Source: Hofstenia miamia
Taxonomy: Eukaryota; Xenacoelomorpha; Acoela
DNA: 64,000 bases
Direction: 5' to 3'
NCBI GenBank assembly: GCA_004352715.1
Contig: SCFE01000059.1
Span: forward strand, 530,262-594,261
Both the position numbers and the translations under genes were made by a program. The notes beneath the pieces were generated by a model. That model was not told the origin of the DNA. It searched no databases and saw only the letters and a list, made by a program, of their open reading frames with translations. Positions 35,258 to 46,628 of the stretch are shown here, one piece after another. Each line of letters opens with the position of its first letter. Position 1 is the stretch's first letter.

Positions 35258-35725
35258 AAGTAGAACTCCTCTATAGTGAACATACTCTATCATGAACTTA
35301 TTCTATAATAGAATTCCTCTTAAATAGATTCCCTCTATAATGAATATTCTTCTTCATCCTCTTTAATGAAATTTCTCTATTAAAAATGCTTCTATAATCG
35401 AACTTCATGGTGTGATATTTCGTTGTTCATTTGGAAATCCTCCATATAAGACTTAAATATGCAATAATTTTATTTTTTTGATGTTATAAATGTAATTATT
35501 TTATGCACTAAGCAATAGCCCCTCATTATGGATAGTAATTCAAGGAGAAAAAGGCTGTCTGTGCAAATCCTAGAGAAACTAGACAAAGGTGCAGAAATTA
35601 AAGAAATCATTAATTAATATATTTGCAATAAACACAAGAGTAACTGAAGTATTTTTATCATCCTCAATAATGAACTGAATCATCTATAGTAACCAACCCC
35701 AATTCACTTTAGAGGAGTGCTACTG
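35258..35725 (+). mobile_element. pogo/Tigger-like MITE
   Basis: The left end AAGTAGAACTCCTCTATAG and the reverse complement of the right end, CAGTAGCACTCCTCTAAAG, match and are bracketed by TA dinucleotides (35256-35257 and 35726-35727). Length 468 bp. Additional internal CTCTATAATGAA units repeat near the left end. An ATG at 35528 opens MDSNSRRKRLSV then QILEKLDKGAEIKEI, the start of the CENP-B/pogo-type helix-turn-helix, and stops after 29 codons, so this is an internally deleted copy of a transposase-bearing parent. Confidence 0.8.
35528..35617 (+). pseudogene. N-terminal stub of a pogo-like transposase
   Basis: Twenty-nine codons from ATG: a basic RRKR, then QILEKLDKGAEIKEIIN and TAA. 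The K-L-x-I-L-x-x-L-D-K-G-x-x-x-x-x-I-A helix of pogo/jerky DNA-binding domains is recognisable. The DDE domain is gone, deleted between this point and the right TIR. Confidence 0.65.
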
Positions 35726-35727
35726 TA

Positions 35728-37230
35728 TTTGGATTCCTTTCTAAGAGACTATGAATATCTTAAGCAAAGAAGTCATTGACTTGGAGGTAGTATTTTAGAA
35801 ATTGTTGTTAAATATTTTGAATTTAGACGGAATTTTGATGCAGAGGCTCAAAGAACATTTTTTCATGTATGTGGTTTGAGTCTTACTTTGAAGAAAACTT
35901 AGTTGTTAGCATCATAGAAAATTTCAAAATGAATTTATTGCATATGAATTTGCTCCAAAATGTTGTCAAAGTGTTAACTTAGTGCAATGCACGTAGAAAA
36001 TGGTTAAGCAGACAGACCATTTTTTTCAAATTTATAAAAAATGGACACAACTTTTGATGAATGTGCTTGAATTTAATGCTGAAAATGTGCATTAAGGTGC
36101 ATTGCTGGCCACAAAGTATTTGAAAATTTAACTAATTTTCATTGAAAATTCTGTTTTTTTTAAAAATTAGAATTGTCACAACACACATTTTTTGAATGGC
36201 TACAGACCTTGTCTGTTCAGGTAAATATAAAGCTTAATGTCAATAGGACCAACAACAAACTTTGTACAGCATAAGTGGATGTGTGTTGCAATCATTCAAA
36301 AACAAATTATTAGAATGTTAAATATTTGGTTGCTGATAGGTCTGAGATAGTACATTTGGTCATAGTCTTATATTATATTGGGTGGCTTCTAACTAAAAGC
36401 AAGTGAAAATGTTGAGAATATCACACTTTTAAAACCTTAATAGCACTGCTTGGGTTGCTTTTAAGATTAATTATACAATAAGTACTATAGTATTTTTGAA
36501 AACAAAGATCTTACCAGCATTTTTACAGATGATGGGGCTTGGAAGCCTGTTGGATTGTTCTAAAAATTGTAAGTACTCTAATCAATTATAAAAAAATTAA
36601 AGAGTATATACTTTTTTAAACAAATGTTTCCGCATAAACCCAAACTTAAAAATTATAAAATATCTGCATAGTTAAGCCTTGTATTGCTTGGTTGATTAGT
36701 TAACTTTTTTGCAATTCTGATATTTGTATTTGGACTACATCTGTCATTATTAATCATATGTAATATTCTTAGTTTAATAATGCATAATATGTTGACATAA
36801 AATTATTCCCATACATGAAAATTTCGTGATTATTCAAAACAATCATTATCATGATCATCTTCATCATTATCATAATTGTATATTGTTCTTAACATCAGTT
36901 TTGTCAATGTGCCTATCCTTGAAACATCTTGACTAACACATAACTTGTAACTTTCTCAACTGTGCATATTTATGTGTTATACTTTTCTCCAATAAATTCA
37001 AATACAAAAAATTCCAATAACTCACAAGTTAATATATTTGCAACCACAATGCATGCTTGTACTAACACAATCTGATATCCAAAAAGTATTACAAAAATGA
37101 AACTAAAACATTGAAAATTATCTTGCATTGCAAAAACTATTTCCATTTTTCTTCAAAGGGAAATTATCATTTTTAAAATATTTGGCTAAATTCTGTTCTT
37201 GCCATTCTTAAATTGTAGTAGATGTATAAA
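35728..37230. other. AT-rich DNA, possible small exon at 36515-36559 (-)
   Basis: Mostly featureless. On the minus strand a 45-bp open segment (15 codons, no stop) lies between an ATTTTTAG acceptor and a GTAAGATC donor and would join in frame to the transporter exon at 34902. This is only suggestive: the plus strand also shows splice-like signals there. Confidence 0.25.
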
Positions 37231-37763
37231 AAAGCTTTAATATGTATAACAGTTTTTGCTCTAGTTATTATATTCAGGGTCTGTAGGATATATTGTTTGT
37301 ATAATTTTTCAAAGCAAATTCTGTTATTTACTATTCCTGATCTAAATGTACTTTAGACATTTTGCATTGTATATTACTTAACTTATTAAGAATGTAAATA
37401 AATCAAATTTCAAGTAAAACTAATCTAATAATGGTTATGGCAGCAACATTTTGACTGAACATCTAAGTTTTGTCAGTATGCAAACANNNNNNNNNNNNNN
37501 NNNNNNNAAAGCTTTAATATGTATAACAGTTTTTGCTCTAGTTATTATATTCAGGGTCTGTAGGATATATTGTTTGTATAATTTTTCAAAGCAAATTCTG
37601 TTATTTACTATTCCTGATCTAAATGTACTTTAGACATTTTGCATTGTATATTACTTAACTTATTAAGAATGTAAATAAATCAAATTTCAAGTAAAACTAA
37701 TCTAATAATGGTTATGGCAGCAACATTTTGACTGAACATCTAAGTTTTGTCAGTATGCAAACA
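37231..37763. repeat. 256-bp exact duplicate around a 21-N gap
   Basis: 37231-37486 and 37508-37763 are identical. The N run is 37487-37507. An unmerged contig overlap is far likelier than a perfect recent duplication ending at a gap. Confidence 0.9.
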
Positions 37764-38880
37764 ATATTAAATTTGAAACATAATTTTAATCACATGCATT
37801 TTATTGAATTATTCAAATTGGTAAATACATGTATACTCTATAGCTGTAATTAACATTATCATTCAAATGAACTACATATTAAACTACATTTATTACATGG
37901 AAATTTTTTACTTTTAACTTCAAAGTTAAACAATGTAAAAATTGCAACTTTTTTTATTGTTTGCAACTTGTCATCAGGGATAGCAATAATTAATTGCAAT
38001 ATTACCCATAAATGTTTATGAAACCAATAAATTTATTGATTTTTCTATTAAAGTTAAAAAATTGACAATTTTGGCAATAGATTATTTTGCAGTTCAATAG
38101 AATAATTGATTTCCAATTATTGCAATAATTGCAATTTCAATTGGTTGCTTCTGCTTGTTATATATAATAATGATATATGTGCAAAGAAATTTGTTGTCTT
38201 ATTTTAGTTTATTTTTCAGCTGGATGTCAGTGGACCTTGTCTAACTCATAAACAAGAGCATTGAGAGAGGTATTGATTTGAACCTCAATCAAATGTTGTC
38301 TGTCAGATCATTTGCATTGTATGAAGTTCTGATCAAATGCACAACCATCCCAGAGAAAAGGCAACAAGAGTGATTTACACAACCAGCTTGCAAAATTAAC
38401 AAAAAGCTAACAATTCTGAAAACTCCTTAAAGTGATTTTTTTCCATTGTTCAAATATGTACAAACAATTTGTTCTTTTAACTAGGATGAGATATGAACAG
38501 TTCAGTCTTAGATCTTGAACAAGATAATAATTTCCTGTTTATTAGGAAAATTGTGGGATTTGCTTCACCCACAGTTTGAGAGGCCTTTCACATTGGAAGT
38601 TTTCTAAGATGAATTATTGGAGATATAAGGGAGAGCATAATGACATATTCAATATATTGGTGTGGTTGCTTCTGATTGAATTTTGAATTATCAAAGAGCA
38701 CAAATCAACAATAATCATGGTTTGACACATTATAAATCAAATTGGAAATTGCATGCATTTGTTTCTACCACCCAACAATGCTTCAAAATCCCATGAATGA
38801 GTCCGGCTTAACAATGGGCATTTTGAAATACAATTCACTAACTAAAAATTTTTTGTGTTAAGGCAATCTTGTGCTTCACT
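37764..38880. other. AT-rich DNA, no firm feature
   Basis: From 38220 the composition becomes less AT-rich, as in the LTR-pol debris to the right, but no motif could be fixed. Confidence 0.35.
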
Positions 38881-39560
38881 TGTTTCAGTTCCAAGGTGTG
38901 CACTGATATAGCAGAATGAGTCAGAAATATATTACACACTCAACATATTGGCATTGATGATAGACATAATGCTAAAATGAGATGTAAGAGGCCAAGCAGA
39001 TTTATAAAATATATTAAACAATCAGTTATTTGAAATATTCAATAAATCTGTAGCTATAATTATTAACCTATAATAACAGCTAAGTTGTCTGCCAACAGCA
39101 TGCTCTAAGCATAACTTGCTTTCCTATTTCCTTGAAGTGCAGACATTATTTCTATGTGACCATGAGGTTTTGCTCAGTGAACTTATTTCCATGACTGTCA
39201 GTTTTAGACTGATGGTTGATAACACTGTGCACATTAATAAGGATGTTGTGCTTTCAAAGCATGACAACTATGCTGTGCCACTTACACACTCTACCCCCCC
39301 TTTGCCAATATATGCAAGGAATTCTGATAGTGAGCAAGCTAATGCAATTATAAGAATGTGTCTTCAATTATCAAGCTGAGAAATCTTCAGCATAAATGCA
39401 GTTGAAAAGGAATATGAATGACAAGTGTTGAAGAACAATTGTCATTGTAGAATTTGGAGATGGGTATGTCATTGAGACTAAGAAAGACATAGTAGACCAA
39501 GAAAGACAGGAATTGCTTAACTAGATGGAGTGTAGACCCTGGAAAACATACATTAGAGGA
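38881..39560 (+). pseudogene. Decayed Ty3-type integrase
   Basis: In order on the plus strand: an HTQHIGIDDRHNAKMRCKRP stretch like the integrase zinc-binding HHCC region, a TLFLCD block at the first core Asp, LTHSTPP...NSDSEQANAIIRM at the H-x-T-S-S-P-x-x-P-x-S-N-G-x-A-E-R-A-I position, and GDGYVIETKKDIVDQER like the C-terminal SH3-like strand. Several frames are used and stops are frequent. The open frame 39116-39379 covers the middle part. RT and RNase H are not found upstream, so it is a fragment. Confidence 0.45.
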
Positions 39561-41089
39561 TGTGTTGATTGAACTCAGATACAGTATGAGAAAGTTATTC
39601 CTTTAAATAAATGGTCCAATCATCTATACACTGATTAACATCATCAATTTGTGCTGTATTCACATTAGACATAATTGTTGAAACTAACACAAGACTAAAG
39701 CACAAGGCTTATTTTGTAGCATTTAGAGTCAATAAGGAAGAATTTGTCCAAAATTTTGTCATTGAAGACACCTGCAATAATTGTTTACCACACAAAATAA
39801 TTCACCAAGAGATTTGGCAATGAAAGCATCTTCTGAAATGAAAATTTTGCTTCACAGCAATTTGAAGATTTATCAGGGAAGTCCATCAATGTAAATGTGT
39901 TAATTTCAGAGTTCAAATACAAAATTACTGTAACAACTACACAAATCCTTGTTTGTTAATGCTAATCTGTGTACACTGACCAATGAAAAAACATGAACTG
40001 TAATAATAACAACTTTGATCACTATGTAACATTAATAAAAGGACAGGCTTTGATAATCAAAACTCCATTAATGATGAAAAAATTTTTACAAATATTTGCC
40101 TATTTCTGAGTACAAATAAGAAGTTGAAAGGAACACCACTTGAATAATGCAGAATTGTGAGATTAATTAGGATAGACTGCTGATCCAATATTCTGACTCC
40201 ATATTAAGGGTAATCTCTGGTTACTTCATAAAAATGATCAGTAATTAAACATAAATATGCTTCTTTTAGGTAGCAAGAAGAGTTGAGTCCACCAATTCTA
40301 CACAGCATCACAAGCTGAATGATGCTAATGCAAAAATAAATGGTGCTGCCCTATCTGTCTCATTGTTATATTATCTAGCTCAATGAAGTTTATTATCCCT
40401 AAGCCTATGATATAATAAAATAGATGTTAAATAATAGCATGTAATTTCTATGCATTCATGCAAGCAAACAGGCATAGTTTAACAACAGTTTGAATCCTTA
40501 TGGGTGATGTCTTAATGAAATGGAATGAACAAGTTTTATTAACTAGCCATATACATATCCCTAACTTAATGTGACCACAACTTGGGGTAACTAAATCAAG
40601 AAGTCATTCACCTTGCTTCAGTATGATTCCCAAATTGTTTCCAGGCCTTATTAAATTATAAACATAATAGGAAAATCCTTAAAACCACAAGCAAGAGAAA
40701 ATAACACTAGCACAGAGCTAAGCTAAATTGATTCTAATTGATTTTACATATTTATACAAAATAATATTATTATCTGCAGCTTTCTTACAAATGCAATTCC
40801 CTTGCAAAGTTTAAATGCTTAATTTAGGCAATGATAAATTTGAATTCAGGGGAACATCCATATGAGGCCCCAAAGTATCTGCTCAGTAGCAAAAGACACT
40901 TAAGCTTAGCATAGATTAGGAAAAGCTAAAGAAAATTATTATGAAAGATGCTTATATCCTGCCACACATCCAAGAAATGTCCAGGACAGTAAAATGATTA
41001 ATTTACATATTTACATACATGTAAGGGTTTGTGGCAGGTACCAATGACAAATAGTGATGATGAAAAAAACAGCATTCAGAATGTTTTAT
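39561..41089. other. Degenerate sequence between two pol fragments
   Basis: No motif could be fixed; probably more of the decayed LTR-element debris. Confidence 0.3.
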
Positions 41090-41600
41090 TGTTTGTTTGT
41101 ATAATAGCATAATGCCACTTAAGTTTTGAAAATTGACAACAAATTAGTGCAGAGATTTTTTGCAAATATAGATGATTACCTGCCAGGGCTATGATTGAAG
41201 AGCACCTTAATACATTGAGGACACACTTGAAATTTTGAACATCTGGACATAAATATAACAGAAAGAATTGATCAATATTAAGGTTAGAAGGAAAAAACTT
41301 TAGGACATATTGTCAAACAGAGCCACAATGCCATTAAAAACAATGTGAATGATTGGATCAACCAGATCAACTGAACAACTATGGTTAATATCAAAGCTAC
41401 TAAAGTGCAATGTCATCTTCAAATGAATCACACAGCTCAAGGAAGATTATCATTCAAACACAAATAATCTGAAGAGGGTACCATTGTTCAATACTCTGGA
41501 TTACAATCTACTGCTTATTGTAGAATGTGATGAATGCACTATGGCAATTAGGATAACATTCAGTCAGTTAGAGAATAAAACAGAGTTTTAAATCCAATTT
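41090..41600 (+). pseudogene. Decayed Ty3-type RT end and RNase H
   Basis: Around 41170-41230 the frames give IDDYLP and EEHLNTLR, matching Y-x-D-D-I-L-V...E-E-H-L-x-x-L of Ty3-type RT. FRTYCQ and LGHIVKQ fit the L-G-H-I-V-S segment; VPLFNTLDYNLLLIVECDE at 41478-41534 fits the start of RNase H (P-V-L-x-x-x-D-x-x...C-D-A-S). Because this lies downstream of the integrase relic at 38.9-39.6 kb and Ty3 order is RT, RNase H, integrase, it must be a separate insertion or a rearranged one. Confidence 0.45.
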
Positions 41601-42016
41601 TTAGGAGAAAGATCTGATGGAGCATAATCAGCTCAAGATCAGCAAATCTTGAAGTATTGGAACTGATGGAAAAGAAGCTAAGTTACAAACAATGAATTGT
41701 CTGAGTTGAAAAAAATATTCTCTAAACATTAGCAGCACATAGCAGTTGGATAGAGTATATAAACAATAAGAGCTTCAAAATGCACTATTGTAGTGGGTCT
41801 TCACACCCAATGCAGATCTATGAACTGAACATGATTTTTTAAGTACCAACTGGAGAGCTCAATATGAACAACCATTTTGAGAAATTAATGTCAAAAAACA
41901 TTTCAACCATAATAATGAAGAAAGAGTTTTCAGAGAAATACATCATTCACCATTAACATAAGGCTTCTACAATACACAAAATATGTAATGAATACTGAGT
42001 TTTTTTGCATTGTGCA

Positions 42017-42019
<3 letters not shown>

Positions 42020-42052
<33 letters not shown>
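42020..42052. repeat. (TA)n microsatellite
   Basis: Uninterrupted TA run. Confidence 0.9.
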
Positions 42053-42056
<4 letters not shown>

Positions 42057-43400
42057 TTGATATAATGTAGAAATGAAATTGTTCAAATTGAGATATTCGT
42101 TGATTGAATGTCCAAAATCCTTGAAATGTATTATAAAATCATTGCAAAATTGAAGTATAGTCTTTCAACTAAAAATGTGATGCTAATATTACAATAAGAA
42201 AATTTCAAGTTATTTGCAGATATTGTAATTTGGAAAATCTGACAAAAGATAATCAAATATAATGAAATCTTCAGAAGTATGAACATTTTACTTTCATTAG
42301 TTCTTTGCATTATTTTGTAATATCAGCTTTGATTGTATGGCTTTGATATTAGCTAAAATCATATTTGTCATAAAACACTCAAACATGTAGCATAAATTAA
42401 TATATAGTTCCATGTTCTATGAAAAATTAATAAAATACATCTAAAATCTTCGTTTTCAAATTTAAAAAAAAACAAAGTTACCCTTATATTTTCACTTTGC
42501 TAAAAGCCATTAAAAATTTATTAATCAGAAGTTGTTTGAGTAATTTTGCATTCTAGAGCAAAAAGCTCTAAATTCATTTGTTAATTAAATGAATTGGGTT
42601 ATTCAATTGAGTTTTTTGCTAGAAAGTTAATATAAGTAACAAAAATTTATATAAAGCGTCATGTATAAGTAAATAATATTTAGAATTCTTCAAAACATTA
42701 GGTTTTCAAGCCATTTGGTCAACAATTATTTGTTTTGTTCTAAATTCTTCTCAATATAGTAAATTTTCCAGTAAAAACTAAATTTGATGAAGGTCATTAT
42801 ATGTTACAATATTGTTTTTCATATATAGGAAATTCTATATACTCTCAAGTCTTACAATATTTGATTTCATAAAAAGTGTTGTATTTGAATTCTTGTAGTT
42901 GTAGAATGTAGATTAAGTAGTAGATCAAAACTGAATATTTTCAAATTGTTTATGTTCTCTAGCTAACCATAATCACATCTAAGTTTTATCATGCTCATAC
43001 CTACACTTATGCAGAGACACGTTTTTCTAAACCCAGTACTGAAATTTTACTACAATAACTAAAAAAATTAGTTGAAATGTTAACCACATACTAGAGTAAA
43101 AACAAATTTCCTAGGAGTGTACTCCACCTTTCAAATGGACTTTACTAATTTCTTAAACACTCATAACAATTGCAGAGAAAACATAAATATATATAAATTA
43201 ATAATAATATTAATGGAATGAAATATTTCTTGATCAATTTATGAGGATAACCACTACTTTAAAAAATGTTAAAAATTTTGTTAGTTACAGACGTTAGATG
43301 TTGGTTATTTGAAGATATCATGTTTGCACTATTAAACTAGGCACTGATTGTATAGATTTTTTAGGATATTATTGAATGTAATTATGACGAAAAAACCTCT
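42053..43400. other. AT-rich DNA, no feature seen
   Basis: Nothing recognised on either strand. Confidence 0.45.
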
Positions 43401-43414
43401 AATAACCCTAGTAT

Positions 43415-43962
43415 TTATTTCAGATATTTTGCTGAAATTTTTGCAATTTTTCAAGAAAAAGAAGAAGCGGACATTTTTTAAAATATCTTTATAGCATTGT
43501 CCCGGAAATTCAAATTTTCCATGGAATTTCAAAAAGACCATAAACTAAATTTTCTTGATGTCTTCATACACAATTTAAATAATCAATATGAGACAAATTG
43601 GAAAATTAAGGAGACAAATCACGATTATACATTCCGTATACTTCAAATTGCACCATATCCTACAAAATCAATACAATCAATGCCTTATTTAATAGAGCAA
43701 AAAATATCTTCAAATTACCAACATCTAACATCTGCAGCTAACAACATTTTTAATATCTTAGAAAGTAACGATTATCCTCACAAATTGATCAAGAAATATT
43801 TGAATAATTAATAGCAAATTAAAAAGGACAAAGATCATTCCAATATTAACATCATAAAAAACTAAAGATATGCTTCTAAATAAAGAAGAAATCCCAAAAA
43901 ATTTAGTTTCCTCCTTAATTTATACATATAAATGTGATGATTGTGAAAAATCATATATATAT
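43415..43962 (+). pseudogene. Penelope-like element: RT end into GIY-YIG domain (copy C)
   Basis: The plus strand opens with FRYFAEIFAIFQEKEEADIF, then a stop, KFKFSMEFQKDHKLNFLDVF, a degenerate K-x-T-x-x-Y...HP...SI segment, and later EIPKNLVSSLIYTYKCDDC followed by EKSYIYTES. The order is RT motif C, the F-T-x-E-x-E...L-x-F-L-D-V strand, then the start of the GIY-YIG nuclease (IY-x-x-x-C-x2-C...SYIG-T). The YVDD box is YFAE at 43425-43436, so both catalytic Asp are lost. The nuclease is cut off in mid-motif at about 43962, where a mariner-like sequence begins. Confidence 0.7.
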
Positions 43963-45050
43963 ACCGAGTCGTGCAAAAAAAACTTGACAATTTTATAGTT
44001 TAAGCAAATAACTCATGTTAGAAAATCGAACACAAGATAAATTAATTCAGTAGTTTAAAACCAACTTTATATTTAAAGAACAAAATCTTTTAGTCAATAT
44101 ATCCCCCATTCGAATTCAGCAGGTAGAGCATTTCATTTCTCATTAACACTTACTTTGAGGGCATTTATACTAAAATGCCTTGAATGCATGCTTTTAGACT
44201 CCACATGCGCCAATATGGGGTAGTCGAGAGGGTTCAGATCTGGCAACTGGGGTGGCCAAAAAATCTTGTCCCAAAAACATTTGACTTGTGTAGTGTTGTT
44301 CCGCGTGTTGGAAAACATAATAATTGCTTTGCAATATTTCCTTGATCCGTGGTAGCATCTTGTCTTCTAAAACTTTTTTTAGTCAGCGGCAGTAAGCTTG
44401 TAATCTTCTGCAAAACATTCCAGCAGCATGACCTTACCATTAGAAGCTACAACTCTGAGCATCATCACCAAAGCAGGAGATTTTGTCATTGCCACGTAAA
44501 TTCACAAATCTGTCATTTTGTCTGCTGTGCACTAGGTCTACTGAAAATTTCTTTTCATCTGAGAACACGGTGATTCGTCCTGAGAAGCTTTTCATGCTGC
44601 TTAAGATCTTCTTTGCAATCTCTAATCTAAGTTCCTGCATTCTCTCTGTTAATAAAGGCCACTAAATTCGAAGAAGAGAAATAGCTTCTGCTTTCTTTAC
44701 CACACTACACAAAGTTGATCGTGAAATGCCAAGGTATTAAGCCATGTGAGACATTTTGGAAAAAGAGTTTTTCTCAAAAATAAATTTTACCATATTCTCA
44801 TTGAGAAATGATAGTCTACAAGAGCCAGGTTTCCTTTCTAAGCCTTTTCCTTCATCTATCCGCTTTTTATATCATAAATGAGCTGTCAGCTTATCGCCAT
44901 TTGTTCTGCAATAGATGAAACACTTAAGCCCACGTTCAGTAATGCTGCCACTCAATGCCTTTCTACTTCCATAGACGTGTAGAATGAATCAAATTTTAAA
45001 AATCCCTTGAAAAAATTATTTTCCTTGATTTGAAGTTATATTTATGATTA
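43963..45050 (-). pseudogene. Decayed mariner-like transposase and element
   Basis: On the minus strand: an N-terminal HTH remnant, then MQELRLEIAKKILSSMKSFS, ITVFSDEKKFSVDLVHSRQN (first catalytic Asp in FSDEK), a middle block with KMLPRIKEIL, and FWDKIFWPPQLPDLNPLDYP (P-P-x-x-P-D-L-N-P-x-D-Y; third catalytic residue Asp), then a HVESK helix. Frames shift between blocks and the second Asp block is damaged. DD-x-D spacing with NPLDY is mariner-type rather than Tc1. The left edge falls after ATATA at 43963 (CCGAGTCGTGC) inside the Penelope copy. No matching right TIR was found, so the right end is truncated or blurred. Confidence 0.6.
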
Positions 45051-45055
45051 CTTAC

Positions 45056-45620
45056 CTAATCACAAAGATTGTGATCGCTAAATGATTCAAACGTTAAAGT
45101 CTTATACTTATTAGTACTGTCATAAAGAAAATAATCGATTAAATTTGATTGTCTAGTAGGCTTACATTTGTTAATAATTTGAAGATCAAAAGTATTGCAT
45201 ATGCAATCAATCATTTTCGATTTCGAATAACTCAAGTAATTCATATTGAAATCCCCAAAAACACTGATAAATTTGTTTTCCAAAATTGAATTTTCTAGTT
45301 CGCAAGTTTTGTGCTCATAAAAATCAGCAGAATAATTTTTATTTGGATTATTAGAAACGTTAATTAGTTCATTGCTATTAGAGAAGGATAATGAGTTTAT
45401 TTCTATCCATAGAAGTTCAAAAACTGAATGTTGCAATTCTAAAAATTCCCTACGCTTTGATGAGAAATTTTGGAATTAATAGTATTAACCCACCGCCACT
45501 TTCTTTTCTATTTTTGAAGTGTATGTCAAAAGCGTTAGAATTAGGATTATATAGAGTTTATATATAAACGGAATCTTTTAACCAAGTTTCTGTAATTCAT
45601 ATATTGCTTTCCTTCTAATT
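45056..45620 (-). pseudogene. CR1-like LINE, AP endonuclease part
   Basis: The minus-strand frame 45436-45056 is open for 126 codons and holds FISVFGDFNMNYLSYSKSK (the G-D-F-N motif), LQIINKCKPTRQSNLIDYFL (T-R...S-x-I-D-x-F) and ESFSDHNLCD (S-D-H). These are catalytic blocks of the LINE-type AP endonuclease that nicks the target. Further upstream (45440-45620) other frames keep the I-x-E-T-W-L and G-G-L-I-L-L-I-P-K-type segments, with stops. It ends abruptly at 45056 beside the mariner-like relic, so the RT is missing. With the esterase at 45760-46260 it forms one minus-strand LINE. Confidence 0.7.
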
Positions 45621-45759
45621 TAGCTAACTACATTAAAAAATTCACTGTGATTTGAAACTAAGCTTCTTGCAATGAAATATATAAATTTCACATAGTTTTT
45701 ATAATTACGAATTTCAGTTTGTAACATATTTCAGGAAAAGAGAGGACCTGGATTCATTT

Positions 45760-46260
45760 CAATGTCTCCAGAAAAAACTAATCTTAATTTTAAGAAAACT
45801 TTCTATTAATGACTTCATTGAATTGTTGGATGACGAGATTTCTTTGAATATATGAGTCATGACATATAAGTGTGATCTCAAGAAATTGGATATAGCGTGC
45901 AATAAATTTCAGACAGACTTGATCAATGAGACCCTTTAGCTTTGCCTTTAAGATTTGAGTGTTGGAGGTGTTAATAGCATAGATTAGACCAGTGTTGATG
46001 ACAACGGAGTCGATATGTTTTTTGGACATTGTGAGATCTTGTTTGTAAGCTGTTTTGTGTCATTTCCAGGATAGGAGTGCACAGAGGTGACTTGATTTGG
46101 GAGAAGGTTGACAGATCGGACATACTTTAGAATGCTGGCTCCAATGACTAGAGTAGATGTACCGGGTTTGATAGATTTATGAGTTTTTGGAAAAGACGTT
46201 TTGGAAGCTGCCGGTTTCTTATTTGAGAGAGAAGGCGAGTTAAGTGTCGGAGTTGTTTAA
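45760..46260 (-). pseudogene. CR1-like LINE ORF1 with SGNH esterase domain
   Basis: Reading downwards: KPGTSTLVIGASILKYVRSV (the G-D-S box of SGNH/GDSL hydrolases, here G-A-S, 46127-46150), VTSVHSYPGND (S-x-P-G-A block), and HIDSVVINTGLIYAIN (V-V-I-x-x-G-x-N-D-I block), then LKGLIDQV. CR1-type LINEs commonly carry such an esterase in ORF1. The Ser is retained but the neighbouring Asp is Ala, and the N-D-I box reads L-I-Y, so the enzyme site is degraded. The reading frame changes near 46030. It precedes the AP endonuclease at 45056-45620 as ORF1 should precede ORF2. Confidence 0.6.
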
Positions 46261-46602
46261 TTGCAGTATTTCCGTGGTGTTGGTGGAATCCTTGGAAAAG
46301 AGTGATAGGTAATAGTTGAGGAAGTTTCTGAAGAGGCAGTTTTATTATTCGATAAGGTTGCGGGAACTATTGCTAGAGGTTTTTAGGTGTTTGACTTTGA
46401 TATTCAGACAGACATTGATTTGAAACATCAGATAGAGAACAGAGCGAATTCTTGAATATGACAAAAGAGCTTCAGCTGCATTGTCTTTATTTAGCTTTGC
46501 AATTTATAATGTACTTCATTATAATGTGTAACTGTTAAATTTTTTAAAATTAGACTTGTTCGTTTAATGGTACTTTACACAGATGTGCAATAAAAAGCTT
46601 TG

Positions 46603-46628
46603 AACACTATATATATATATATATATAT
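46603..46628. repeat. (TA)n microsatellite
   Basis: Short TA run. Confidence 0.85.
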
